DNA of 20,367 nucleotides from Guillardia theta CCMP2712 (GCF_000315625.1 NW_005434550.1:187627-207993); one strand, 5' to 3'; positions 1 through 10,629 are shown, counted from the stretch's first letter. Notes: a model not told the origin generated them from the sequence alone. Numbers and translations are program-made.

Positions 1-136
1 TCTCCTCTGTCCTACGCTTGACTTCGCTAGCTCTTCCCCCCCTTCCCCTCTCTCCTTCCTCTGCTCCTCTCCTCCATTTCCCTCCTGCCTCTGCTCCTCT
101 TCCCTCCTCCAAGTCTTACCATGTTCTCTCCTCCAG

Positions 137-430
137 CGCTCTCAGCCTCTCCAAGACCTTCAAGCTCAATCGCACGCATATGCGGCAGGAGCAGATCGAG
201 GAGGCAAGTCCAGTTACTTCCTCCTCCTCTCCTCTCCTCTCCTCCTCCTCCACCACCAACACCTTCTCCTTCTGTACTCTCTGCTCTTCCCCCCCCCCTC
301 CTCCTCCACGTTCTCTCTCCTCTCCCCCTCCACCATCCCTTCTGACATCTCGCAGGATGCCTTCCTCAAGCCCGACGCCAACATCCTCAGCGATCTGCAT
401 GCTCTTCACGAGTCGATGAAGTACGCGTGA
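137..430 (+). CDS. 3' end of an unidentified gene (partial, two exons)
   Basis: I read two coding exons, 137-203 and 356-430, joined in phase 0 and ending at TGA 428-430. The first begins after a pyrimidine-rich tract ending in CCAG and reads ALSLSKTFKLNRTHMR followed by QEQIEE. The second continues DAFLKPDANILSDLHALHES and then MKYA before the stop. The intervening 152-nt intron starts with GCAAGT, so it is a GC-AG intron, and it consists largely of CT-rich sequence. Positions 1-136 look like the 3' part of another CT-rich intron, so the remainder of the gene lies to the left of the window. The product is not recognised; the visible tail is polar and helical. The gene converges on the large minus-strand gene, with 148 bp between the stop codons. 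I am fairly sure these are exons because the frame, acceptor sites and codon use agree. Confidence 0.6.
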   Translation, partial: RSQPLQDLQAQSHAYAAGADRGGKSSYFLLLSSPLLLLHHQHLLLLYSLLFPPPSSSTFSLLSPSTIPSDISQDAFLKPDANILSDLHALHESMKYA

Positions 431-578
431 GAGGAGGCAATGCCGCCCGTTCTACCTCCCTCCAAGGACCCCCCTCCGCTGCTCCCTCCTTCCCCTCCGA
501 CAGGGATCTTTCTCTCCTCCCCTCCTCCTTCCTCATCTCAACGACTACATTAGCTAAGTTTATATGGTACAAGACGCC

Positions 579-3500
579 TCATCCCTTCATCGTGAACGCG
601 TTCTGCAGCAGGTGCTTGGTGGGAAACTCGATGTTGTTCATCAGCCTTGACTCCACTGCCGTCCTCCTGAAACTTTTCTGCTGGTGCTGCTCCTCCTCGT
701 TCCTCAGCTCCACATGCACCACCTGCGTCTCTCCCGTCAGGACCCTTTTCCTCTGCCTCTGCCACCTCCCTCCTGCCTCTCTCCCTCCTCCTCCTCCTCC
801 CTCCCTCCCTCCCTCCCTCCTTTTCCCTCCTCCCACCTGCAAGGTCTGCCGAATCGTCTGGTCCATGAACTTTCCAGCAGCGGACAGGCGGCGGAACAGC
901 GTCAGCATCTTCTCCGCCTCCTCCCTGAACGAGTGCGACCCCAGCCTGACGATCTTGATCGCCGGCAGCTCCTCCGATATCACGACCATGATCTGCCCCA
1001 CGACCTCGTTCCACGACCACAGCGACTGCAGTAGGTGCTCGGCCCTCCCCCTCAGCTCTTCCATCATGCTCCCAGCGTGCAGCTCCTTGAACACCAGACT
1101 CTGAGAGAAGTCGATGTTCCCGGCCTCTGCCGCCGCGCTCAGCCTCCCCTCGGCAAGCAGGTTCAGGACCGTATCCTTCACCGCGCTGATGCTCTCTATC
1201 ACCTCCTTGAGGTCCTGCTCCACCTGCTCCGATGCTGCCGAGATCATACTGATCTGGTTCGGGATCAGCTTCCCACACCTCCCTCGCACCCACACATCCG
1301 CCTTGCTCTCCTCGCTGTTGTTCAGCTGCTCCTGCACCGTCGGCATGCGCTCGGCCTTCTGCAGAGCATCCACCTCCCTCCTCTGCACATCCTGCATCTC
1401 GATCAACTGCGGGTTGTCCTTCCTTAGCCCGAACGCCGCCTCCAGCATCGCCACCGCCACTTTCTGGTCATGGCGGTACGCATCCTCGAGTGGCGTTCCT
1501 CCCAGCCGATCGACCGGGTTGATGTTGATCGGCCGCTTCAGGTGCCGCAGGAGGTAGTCGAGCACAGTCGTCTCCCCGTTGGACGCCGCCAGGTGCAGAG
1601 CCGTCCTCCTATCCGCGTCTGCCGCGTCCGGGTTTGCGCTGTTCCTGATCAGAGCTCGCAGCTGCGAAACGTCACCCTTGGCTGCTGCAGTGCACAGCTC
1701 CACAGCGATGTCCATGCCCAGCAGCTGCCCACCAGCCTCCCTCAGCATGTCCTGGATGTTCGTATGGCAGTGGACGAGCGCGTCGCACAGCGGCGTCCTC
1801 CCCAGCCGATCTCGGCAGTTGACGTCGGCAGACTTGCTCAGCAGGTACTTCACCACGTCCTCGTGCCCCTCGCATGCAGCCAGGTGCAGCGCCGTCCTCA
1901 GGTCGTAGTTTGACTCGTTGACGTTGATCCCGTTGGAGATCAGCCGCTCGATGTCCGCCAGCTTCCCGTGGAAAGCATGACTGCACAGCAATACTCCTGC
2001 CTCCTTGCCCGGGAAGTTGAGCGCCTGGTTCTGCGAGCGGAGGATGGCAGCGACGTGGTCTTGACCATGTCGAACGGCATCGTTGAGGGGAGTGTTCCCG
2101 TACTTGTCCCGCAAAGACACACTCGCCGAGTTGGTGATGAGCAGCTTCACAGCGTCGAGTTTCCCCTCGCAGGCTGCAACGTGCAGTGCAGTCCTGCCGT
2201 TTGAGTCCGTCTCGTCCACGTTAAGCCCGATCCTGAGGAACCTCAGCATCTTCTCCAGTTCCCCTCTCGATGATGCTCCGCAGAACGCAGCCACGTGCTC
2301 CGTCTTCCTCCTCTGGTTCAGGAACGCGACCTTCTGCTCGATGTTGGACAGGATGATCGCATCGTAATTGTTGTCCTCCTGCACCGACTGCCTGTACTCC
2401 GTCGTCAAACTCTTCTCGTCCGCTTCGTCCGCAGATTTCGCTTCATCCTCAAGTGCGCTGAACGCCGAAGGCGCCGCGAAGCTCGCTATGCTCTTCCCAT
2501 GTCTGCTCGTCCCCGCCGCGCTCCTCGCATGCTTCGTCAGCTGGAACTGCCGCAGTGCATTCTGAGCCACCAGCTCCTCGTCGTCTGGGTACGCCTCCAG
2601 GATCGGCATGAGCTGCGATCGGACGAGGCGGAGGCAGACGGCGCCTTGCCCGCTGCTCGCGCGAGCCGCATGAATATGGCGCATGCCGAAGAAGAAGCTC
2701 AAGTCTCCGACCGACTCCCCGGGCCCGATGTTCTTGTCCAGCACCGAGAAGCCGTCGTTGTCCTGCACCAGCTGGTCTACAGCCCCGGCGATCACGAAGA
2801 ACATCTCGTGGGCAACCATGTTCGACTGGTACAGGAACTCGTCCGAGGCGAAGTGCATCTCTCTCAGGAGCCCCTGGATGTTTGCCTTCAGCTGGGGACT
2901 GCAGGAGCGGAACAGCGCGACGTTGTCAAGGCACTCGCGCGTCATGGTGGAGGACATCTCGAGCCTCAGGGAGTGCGAGACCGAGTCGAAGATCTCAGAA
3001 GCGCTGATGAAGTTACTCCCTCCTGACGTCCCCTGGAAGTAGCGGCGGATCTCAAGCTTCAGGTCGCTCGGCAGGTCGAAGCCCTGCAAGTAGCTCTCCA
3101 CCGCCCCCAGCTCCTCCCTTGCCTTGAGCAGGCGCTCGTCTCCCTTCAGCACACCAGCAGAGATCTCTCCGATCACGTAGTTGAACACGGTCAGGTTGAT
3201 GCAGAGGAGGAAGAGGGCGTAGAAGATCTCGCCGTTGTTCTGCGGCAACATGTCTCCGATCACTCCTGTCGCTGACACGGTGCTCGAGATCCAGTAGAGG
3301 GAGAGAAGATAACGATCCCACGTCCCGGAGCTGTTGGACAAGTACATCCCGTACATGCTGTAGTCGTAGTTCCCCGACACCGCCGCTCCTCCTCCTCCTC
3401 GACGCGCTTGCCCTGCGGGCAGGTACCTGCGAGCACGCGCGAGTCAGCAGATTCCCTCATGCAGGGCGATGCTGTCTCACCAGGTGGGCTCGGAGCTGCT

Positions 3501-6500
3501 CATACCGAACCCTCTCCTCCCCAGGAAGTACCAGAAGCAGCTGGTGATATGCAGGATGGCGAGGATGACGAAGGCTAGCTTGATGTTCTGGTGCAGCATC
3601 ATCCAGTTGAAGAACCCGACCTTGGACTCCTTGACCACACTGAGGAAGTAGAGCATCTTGGGCATGCGGAACCAGCTACTGAGCTCCATCGAGGCCCCGC
3701 TCACCCACCCGAACCAGTCGAAGGGGGCAGCGCACGTCATGTCCAGCCAGAAGTCATGGCCGAGGTAGTGCCGCATGATCTTCCTCCGCTCCGAGACCCA
3801 GCGGGACCTGTCGGGGAGGGGGAGAGAGGACCGTCAGGGCAAGCATGGGCAGGGCAATGTCAAGGGCTCACTGTTTGTTCATGTAGGCGATGTTGAACGA
3901 CACCAGCACGTTGGCGAACACCAGCCCGTCCAGGACCAGCTCGGAGGAGAGGAACGAGGAGTTGGTGAGCTTGTCGTAGGGGAGGAAAGCGATCTGGGCA
4001 GGGACGTAGAGAAAGTAGGCAATGGCGCATATCTGCTGGATGGTCCTCCAGATACGCATCTGGGTGGAGTAAGGGTTGAAGGCCGAGCCGAAGCCTGCCA
4101 TGAAGAACTTTTCCTTCCCGATGTTGGACGCCCGCTTCTCTCGCAGAGTGCGCTCGATGTCTGGGTAGGAGACCGAAATTCCCTTGACACCATCAGGAGA
4201 AAACAGCTGGAGGGAACGTGAGCTCCCTCGCATGCGGCACATCAACGGGTGTCACCTCCATGAACTCGTCGACGTGATAGTCGGCGATGTTGTCTTGGAG
4301 GTCCAGGAGCAAGAGTTGCAAGAACGACGTGACCTGCGTCACACAATCACACACGGCAAGTTCACAGCTGCGATTCACAACACCTGCTCTCGCTTCATGT
4401 GCTTGGTGGCATCTCCAACGATGGAGCAGAACGTGGGCTCGTATGCGGAGTTGAGCTCTTCGCTGAGGAGCATGGGGACGATGGAGGGATGAGTGAGGTG
4501 GAAGATCTTCTGCCGCGCCCATGCAAGCAGTTGCTCGTGCACCGGCAGCTCTTCCACAATGGGATGGACCTGGTGGATCTCGCTCTGAAAGCTCTCCAGC
4601 TGCCGCTTGCTGTCCGTCAGCATGCTCGCCGACTCCTCTGGTTCTTTCTCGCTCTTCGAGCTGATGCGGAACGATGCGGCGGCTCCTCCCTTGATCGGGT
4701 TCAGCCCGCCATGCGCATCGGAGTCGTCGATGTACTTGATCCAGCGGGAGAACCAGTCGGAGAGGGTCATGGTACTCTGGCAGAAGCTGTGGTTGAAGGC
4801 CGTCGCAAAGAAATTCTGCCCGACCTGCAAACTTGGAGTGAGCGCTAAGACAAGCATCCAGGTAATCAGACAGGTCGAGGGTAGCACAAGACAGGTAGAT
4901 GGAAGGGTGGTTGAGGTGGAGGGAGGGTGGTGGACAGGGTGAGACTGGGAGTGATAGGTGGGTGTGCCAACCTCGCCGAGGAACTCCTTGATGCTCGCAA
5001 CTTCATCGTACTCGATCGTTGGCAACCCGGCGGAAAAAAGTTCCCATGCTGCCTCGATCACCTGTACCCCGCTCTCTATGATCTTCCTCGTGTCATCGGG
5101 CGCGATTATCCTCTGCCGGCTCCGCTTGCTCGTCCGTGCGATCCCTCGCCATACAGAGAGGCACAGGACGAGGGACGTGCTCAGGTCGAGGCGAGACTTG
5201 TCGAAGTGGTTGTGGATGGTATCCATCAGACCTCTCACTGTCATCTCTTCGCCCTGAGGCTGACTCGAATCTCGAGGCATCAGGAGCGAGGCCTGCTCTG
5301 CGTTCTCCGCCTGCTGTGCCTGGATCGAGTCTTTCAAGATCTCCTTCTCGAACTTGTCAAAGTCCGAGTCACGCGTCAGCGCATGAGCGAACGGCACGAC
5401 CATCTGCGTCTTCGCCTGCACAAACGTCATCGTTAGCTATGGAGAGAGCCCAGCAACCAGCACGCCCCCACCTGCAGGATGATCGACAGGTCGGACTTTG
5501 ACACCTCGTACAACTCCACTTTAGTGACCGCGCGCATCATCAGGAGCGGAGCGAATCCTGTGAGCAGGAAGACTTCCCCGAAGATGGTGTTGGGCCCGTA
5601 CTCCAGCCTCACACAGATATCCTTCCCATCGTTGTGGAGCATCGTTCGAATCCGTCCCTTGATCACGAAGTACATGCAGGGCTCCTTGCAGCGGTACTTT
5701 CCTCCCTCTTCCAGCGTCACGTTCTTGCAGCGCCATGCGAGGAACTGAAGGTCGGAGAAGGACAGGACGCTGAGGACGCTCGACTTGACAAGAGTGGAGA
5801 GACGGGCCGAGTGCTCGTCCGAGTTGCGACACAGCAGCTCCCTGAACTTGCTGGAGCGGCACAGGAGGGTCTCAGGTGTCACGGCCGGGTGAGGGAGTCT
5901 GAGAGTATCCTCATCCTTGAAGTGCCGGACTTCCGCAAGCAGCTCGCGAAGGTCAGCAGGAGTAGCATCCAGCCGCATCATCTCCAACACCTTCACGATC
6001 TTGTCCATCGTGACGTAGAGCCCATCGGCATATCCCGACCCAGCGTTGGTCGTGACTGCAGCCTTCTCTCCCACCGATGCGAAGATGTTGGAGAGCTCGC
6101 TCCACGCGTCCTCAACCCGGTTGAGGTTCATCAGGCACTTGTTGAACTCCTTTGCCAACCCGATCCTGCCGTACCTGCTGTCTCTTCCTCTCTTCTCCAT
6201 CGAGGCGACGATACGATCCAGCTCTTCGTAGAGTGCGAGAGCTTCGGTGTCGACGACGTTCTGGATGTACTGTGTGGTATCAATGTCATTCTCCAGCTTG
6301 TTGAAGAACTCCTTGGCTGTGACTTCAGCTCCCTCCTTCTTCATCTCTATCACAGCTGCCACCTCCTGCTGCAGCCCTTCCATCTTGCAGCTGTTGATGC
6401 CATCAGCAACCTGCGCACAGAGGATGATGCAGTTCTTCAGGGACTCATAGAGCTGTTGCTGGGGTTTGATCGCTTCGTCAAACAGGTCAGACACTGCTTG

Positions 6501-9500
6501 AACAGAGCTCTGATCTCATTCGCCAGGCCAATCATGGACAGTGTGGTCTCTCTCGCGATCAGAAACTCCTGCATGGTCGGCCTCTTCGGCTTCATGTTGT
6601 CGAGGCCCTGCGAGATGAGGTTCTTGATCACCTTACGCACTTCCTCCATGTCCAGCTCGTCTATCTGCTTGATCGCTTCTCTTCCTTCCTCCGTGTCTGC
6701 GTAGATCCCAATTTTCCCCCCCATCGACTTGATCAGCTTGGCGCACATCAGATGCCTGATGGTTCCTCCCTTGATGCAATCGTCCAGAGGCGTACAGCCC
6801 CACCTGTCCATCCTGTTGGGGTTCGCACTTGCGCCCAGCAGGTAAGAGACAGCAAGTATCCTCCCTTTGAGAGCCGCCAAGTGCAGAGGACAGCGATTGT
6901 CATAGTTCCCGGTATCTGCAAGACCATAACGTTACAGACTGTAACCCCCACCTCAACATAGGACTAAGACGTTCAGAAGGAAGCGGAACCAACCTGGATC
7001 GATGCCACAGCGCCGGAGCAGCCGCAAGTGACGCACGTCTCCTTCCGAAGCAGCTTCGCAGGCCTCCAACGGACCAGACCCTTCCTTCATCAGTCCGTCC
7101 TTGGCCCGAATCTCTTCGGCAACCTGCACGTGGCCTGCTGCTACAGCGGCTTGAAGTGGCGTGAACTTCCACCTGCGTCAAACACGATCAGGGTCAGAGT
7201 TATCCCGACAGCCTCCCTTCCCACCTGTCCACCACGTTAACGTTGCTTCCTTTGGCTATCAGGTATTCAACGATCTTGTCGTATCCCTCTGAGGCTGCAA
7301 CATGAAGGGGGGTGCGCATGTCGCAATCGCTAACGTTGGGATCGACCCCATGCTCTAGCCACAACTTCAGAGTCTCCAGGTCACCTTGACTGGCAGCCGT
7401 GCACAGGCGCGAGGATGCGTTCTCAGTGTTCAGAGTTGACTTCCACTGCACAAGGAGCTGTACCACAGGCCCTTGGTTCGCGTTCACAGCATCCTGCAGG
7501 GGAGTGTTGCCCCATCGGTCCTTCTGGTTCTTGTCTGCTCCCTCCTCCAGCAGCAACTCGACCACCCTGTAGTTGCCTTCTGCCGCAGCCATGTGCATGA
7601 TAGTCTTGCCATCATAGTTGCAGGCGTTGATTCCGACTCCCTTCCGCAGCATCCTCCTCACCTCCTCTAGATCTCCCGCTGTCGCTGCGTAGCTGAGGGA
7701 CAGGAAAGACTCTTCTCGCCTTCTCTTGACAGTATCTTTGATGAGATTGCGCAGGAAGATGGCATCCGCGTCTTCCTCCCGATCATCTGCATTTGAATCG
7801 ACATCAGCAAGGTCGTTGCCATCCTTGTCAAGATTGAAGGATTGAAGGATGTTGTTGCTGATGATCTCATGTTGCTCAGGGTAGTTCTTGAAGAGCTCCT
7901 CTGCAGATTCCTTGCTGAGCACCAGAAGCTCAATGTCAGTGTCGTACGGTGCTCTGACTGAGTACTGCTGTTGGACACCAAGGAAAAATGAAACTTCACC
8001 GATCACTGAAGGATCTTCTACATCAGACCTCACGATTCGTTTGACAGAGTCCTCCTCGACCACCTCGGCATGGCCATCCATGACAAACGACAGCTCGAGG
8101 ACCATTTCCGACGCTCGGATGAACTGATCGCCGGGCATGAAGAACACAGGCCTGAGGAGGGTGACCAGAGCGTTGAGAAACTGAGAGTTGCACTTGTAAA
8201 AGATCCCTCCAGGCTTGCAGCATTTCTCTACCGTAGGCCGGAACCTGGAATTCGCCACCTTCACCTCCAACGACCTCGGCAGTTTCAATGCAGCCGAAGA
8301 TTTGCGCTGTACACTCTTCTTGTACTGGAACTCAAAGTGCTGTATGAGCTTCTTCCTAACGGCAGGGGCGAGCCTTCTTGCTTCCGCGAAGGCCATCACG
8401 TCTGTCATCCTCTTCTTGTGCGCCTCTGTCAACGGATCCTTTTGCGAGACAAGCAGGTAATGGAAGAGACTACCGAGGATGTACGCAGAAATGAAGATAG
8501 AATTGTACATGACCATGACTCCTAGAATCATCTCCAGCGCGTTGTTTGGCACGATTGCAATGTAGCCGATCGAAGACAAGCCGTCAAATCCCTTGTAAAG
8601 GCATAAGATGTACTTCTGGGCAATCGTGCTGTTGTATATGTCGACCTGAGGTACGAAAGCTGACACCTGATCTAGCCATGTCGTACCGGAAGAGCTCTGC
8701 ACTCGTGCTACCCAGAAATAGAGAGAGCCAATCCAATGGCTGGACATTATGATCACAAGAGCGAACTTGATCAGTTGCAGTCTACTGACAGACACTTGAA
8801 GGTTCATCTCCATCGATCTGAAATACCGAAACAACCTCAGGGCCCGCGGTATGAACCGTGGAAACATGATTATCCACCATACTACTAGCGACACAGATTC
8901 TTTGGAAAAGACGAGGAAGAACACGCTCGGCAGGAGCTCGAAGGGGAAAATGTGAAAGAAATATCGCCTTGCTATCTGCATTCTGTCGCGAATCAAAATC
9001 ATCTGATCACTGTCTGCCGCCGCACCTTGCTTTGAAGTGTGCTGTAACGCTGTATTCAAGAACCGCAACCCATCGAGCACGAACATGAGATCACAAGTAA
9101 AATCTAGCAGAAACAGCCAACTGCCGTACTCTGGGCTACCCAAAGCTAGTCGAAATCCGGCTGCCCAAAATTCGTAAGCAAGTGGGACCACAAAGAGATA
9201 GAGCCATCGTGCCGTCCAAGTACCATTCGGATCGAACAGGTCAAGTTTGAATCCCAAGGTCTGCTCTTTTGGCAGGTAAAACCTCACTCTCTGCTTCTTG
9301 AGGCTCAACCCTGAGCTAGCTAAGCGTTTTGCTTCATTCTTTAGACATGGCCTCAGATGAATCTTAGTCTTCTTGACTCGCACCCAGGAATCTGTATGAT
9401 TAATGGTCGAGGGAGTACGTTCAAACAGGGTTCCTATGGTAACGCTCCTCCTCCTCTCAACCACGTTTCTCTTCTCCAAGAGCTTAGCCTGCTTTGCAAG

Positions 9501-9707
9501 CTTCTTGTCTAGCACATGTTCCTCGAAGCTCCTCTTATGCGTGCTTGCCGTTCGCTCAAGACTGCCTGTTTTCGCAGCAGCTGCCCCGCTTGCAAGCCTT
9601 TCAAACAGAGCATCGGTAGTGACGTTGGTTTTACCCTCAGTCTGCTCCTGCAGTTGGGAAAAATCGTGCACCTGGTTGTCTTTGAATTTGATTTTGAGCT
9701 GCGGCAT
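579..9707 (-). CDS. Giant tandem ion channel: two 6-TM channel modules, three CNBD-like domains, two ankyrin arrays
   Basis: Modelled exons: 9707-7225, 7172-6994, 6915-6637, 6493-5472, 5415-4972, 4824-4384, 4333-4256, 4206-3872, 3807-3481, 3426-837, 722-579. They total 8322 nt (2773 codons plus stop) and every junction keeps frame. Module 1: S1-S4 at about residues 168-300 with an arginine-bearing S4 (RFIPRALRLFRYFR), S5 311-337, pore 366-387, S6 391-420, CNBD-like 515-610, ankyrin repeats 668-975. Linker: helices, then a third CNBD-like domain at about 1225-1320. Module 2: S1-S6 at about 1693-1954 with a weakly charged S4, pore near 1916-1921, CNBD-like 2032-2145, ankyrin 2240-2530, helical tail. 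By family knowledge this order recalls plant AKT-type and CNG/HCN-type channels of the plasma membrane, but those carry one module per chain. Ion selectivity cannot be assigned because neither pore has GYG. The ATG at 9707 opens a 2.5-kb exon. The least certain junction is the 143-nt intron 6636-6494. Two adjacent genes remain possible, although no stop or obvious new start supports that. Confidence 0.72.
797..820. repeat. (CTCC)n microsatellite inside the last intron of the channel gene
   Basis: About six CTCC units sit in the 114-nt intron 836-723, whose sense strand is therefore purine-rich. The intron length is a multiple of three and has no stop in frame, so retention would insert a Gly/Arg/Glu-rich stretch. 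Confidence 0.8.
1431..2303 (-). other. Ankyrin repeat array 2
   Basis: Clear repeats include NGRTALHVAACEGKLDAVKL, DKYGNTPLNDAV, DLRTALHLAACEGHEDVV, DRLGRTPLCDAL, DRRTALHLAASNGETTVL and DRLGGTPLEDAY. They alternate TALHxAA and DR(L/K)G-TPL forms, as array 1 does, which suggests the two arrays share an origin. The whole array lies in one exon, with no introns. Confidence 0.88.
2580..2924 (-). other. CNBD-like domain 3
   Basis: It follows the S6 and C-linker of module 2. Recognisable parts are SDEFLYQSNMVAHEMFFVIA, GPGESVGDLSFFFGMRHI and LRLVRSQLMPIL. The cassette has GD in place of GE, and the expected arginine position is histidine (GMRHIHAA), so cyclic nucleotide binding by the usual mechanism is unlikely. 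Confidence 0.72.
3240..3310 (-). other. Pore loop of channel module 2, filter-like TGVIGD
   Basis: The sequence LSLYWISSTVSATGVIGDML is followed by PQN and S6. TGVIGD lies at nt 3269-3252. It resembles TxGYGD with one extra residue between the two glycines, so the usual carbonyl geometry of a potassium filter is not expected. The helix YWISST before it matches the pore helix of this superfamily. Confidence 0.68.
5475..5765 (-). other. CNBD-like domain 2, in the linker between the two channel modules
   Basis: The order LSFSDLQFLAWRCKNVTLEE, YFVIKGRIRTML, IFGEVFLLTGFAP and LYEVSKSDLSII fits a cyclic-nucleotide-binding fold. FGE is kept, but the cassette arginine is replaced by proline (FAPLLMM). 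No membrane helices precede it, so this is a soluble regulatory domain inside the linker. Upstream helices (VTMDKIVKVLEMM, then TPADLRELLAEVR) loosely recall an EF-hand pair without clear calcium ligands. Confidence 0.65.
6494..6636 (-). other. Uncertain 143-nt intron (or site of a frameshift) in the channel gene
   Basis: The reading frame on the two sides differs by one base. A donor GTAAGG at 6636 and an acceptor TTCAAGCAG ending at 6494 would remove 143 nt and join EEV to LSDLFDEA in frame. However, the removed stretch is itself open and protein-like (for example RPTMQEFLIARETTLSMIGL), and the acceptor has no strong pyrimidine tract. It could instead be coding sequence with a single-base indel. 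Confidence 0.45.
6650..7706 (-). other. Ankyrin repeat array 1
   Basis: Repeats with the pattern DGKTIMHMAAAEGNYRVVEL, DRWGNTPLQDAV, MRTPLHVAASEGYDKIVEYL and DRWGCTPLDD run from the end of exon 1 through exons 2 and 3. Introns at 7224-7173 and 6993-6916 interrupt the array and splice in frame. The array begins just after CNBD-like domain 1, as in plant AKT-type channels. Confidence 0.85.
7878..8165 (-). other. CNBD-like domain 1
   Basis: This stretch shows the beta-roll pattern of cyclic-nucleotide-binding folds (FFMPGDQFI, then LSFVMDGHAEVV, then IGEVSFFLG, then LLVLSKE) after a channel S6 and helical linker. The GE of the phosphate-binding cassette is present. The arginine that follows about nine residues later in true cAMP/cGMP binders is a glutamine here (GVQQQYS). 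Ligand binding is therefore doubtful. Confidence 0.75.
8547..8648 (-). other. Pore loop of channel module 1, non-canonical filter
   Basis: The segment between S5 and S6 reads LCLYKGFDGLSSIGYIAIVP. It occupies the place where potassium channels have T-x-G-Y-G-D. Gly381-Tyr382 are kept, but the next residues are Ile-Ala-Ile instead of Gly-Asp. The flanking aromatic pore helix and the hydrophobic S6 (from about residue 391) support the assignment as a pore loop. Confidence 0.65.
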
Positions 9708-10340
9708 GGTTGTCGCCTCTCAGTGCAGCACTGAAAAGTTATCAAAACCAGCCAAGCTCAATCCAGAGACCAATCGGCACGAGAAGTAAAGCCATAAGAA
9801 ATCAGAAAAAGGACGGATCTTTCATCCAAATCATGGTAGACTTTCTTAGATGACGATATGAAGAGCCTTTGTGAGAGCCTCCTGAATATACTCACACGTC
9901 CAGTCTTTCCTTCATGTGTTTGAGAATTCAAAGGAACCTTCTTATAGGTTTCCAATATAGCCACCCTTCCCCTCTTTCATACCCTCTTGTTTCGATTTCT
10001 CTCCCCCCACCCCTGATCTGTCTCCCTTTGTTCCATCTTCCTCCTCCCCTCTCCTCCTCGTCTCGCCAGTCTTCTTCCTACCCCGCGCTCACAGCCCAAG
10101 TGCATCAAAAGGAAAATGCCATGGTCTTCAACGCCTTGCCCTCATCCCCGCACAACTTTGTAACTCAGGTCATAGGACCATAGGACCGACTTCTAGGAAA
10201 CGAAGGTTGCAGTACGTATTTGGGTACCTAGTGTCCTATGGAGGATACCATATCTTGGTGGGCAAGAAAATAGTATTTGGCGGGGGTAGTACCCGTACTG
10301 ATTACTAACTACGGCTATGGAAGAAACTGGTAGGGATAGT

Positions 10341-10629
10341 CAGGTACTAATGAGGTTCCTAGGGGGTAGAGCACCTCGGTCCTAGCGACATGGACCCCCC
10401 ACCCTGGTGAGTGTTTTAACTTTCTTGCTGACATCACCCCTTGAATCAATCCTAAACCACCCCCCATTTCCATTCTTGTACCCACCAGGACCACATATCC
10501 ACCCCCTCCAAGTGACCAGACTACCACCCACAGCCCAAATCTCCCATCATCTGGGTACCCTACCCCCTTTTCAGACCTTGTTTTCCTAGTACATAGTACC
10601 CCCTCCTGGGAGCCTCACTAATCAGGTGT
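10341..10629. repeat. Imperfect inverted repeat, possible decayed MITE-like element
   Basis: The left arm near 10346-10370 (TAATGAGGTTCCTAGGGGGT) resembles the reverse complement of 10597-10626 (GATTAGTGAGGCTCCCAGGA, then GGGGGTACTA). The match is interrupted by small gaps. About 225 bp lie between the arms, with no open frame. No flanking target duplication was identified, so a mobile origin is only a suggestion. Confidence 0.25.

Noticed and set aside
18-419. 133-codon plus-strand open frame
   Set aside because: It reads through two CT-rich introns. Only the parts at 137-203 and, in another frame, 356-430 look like exons.
427-3026. Several plus-strand open frames of 100-250 codons
   Set aside because: They mirror the minus-strand exons encoding the CNBD-like domain and ankyrin repeats, and they are Ser/Arg/Leu-rich shadows.
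5634-6704. 356-codon open frame on the plus strand
   Set aside because: It is antisense to channel-gene exons with clear domains. Long antisense frames are expected from the GC-rich codons, and the protein has no recognisable features.
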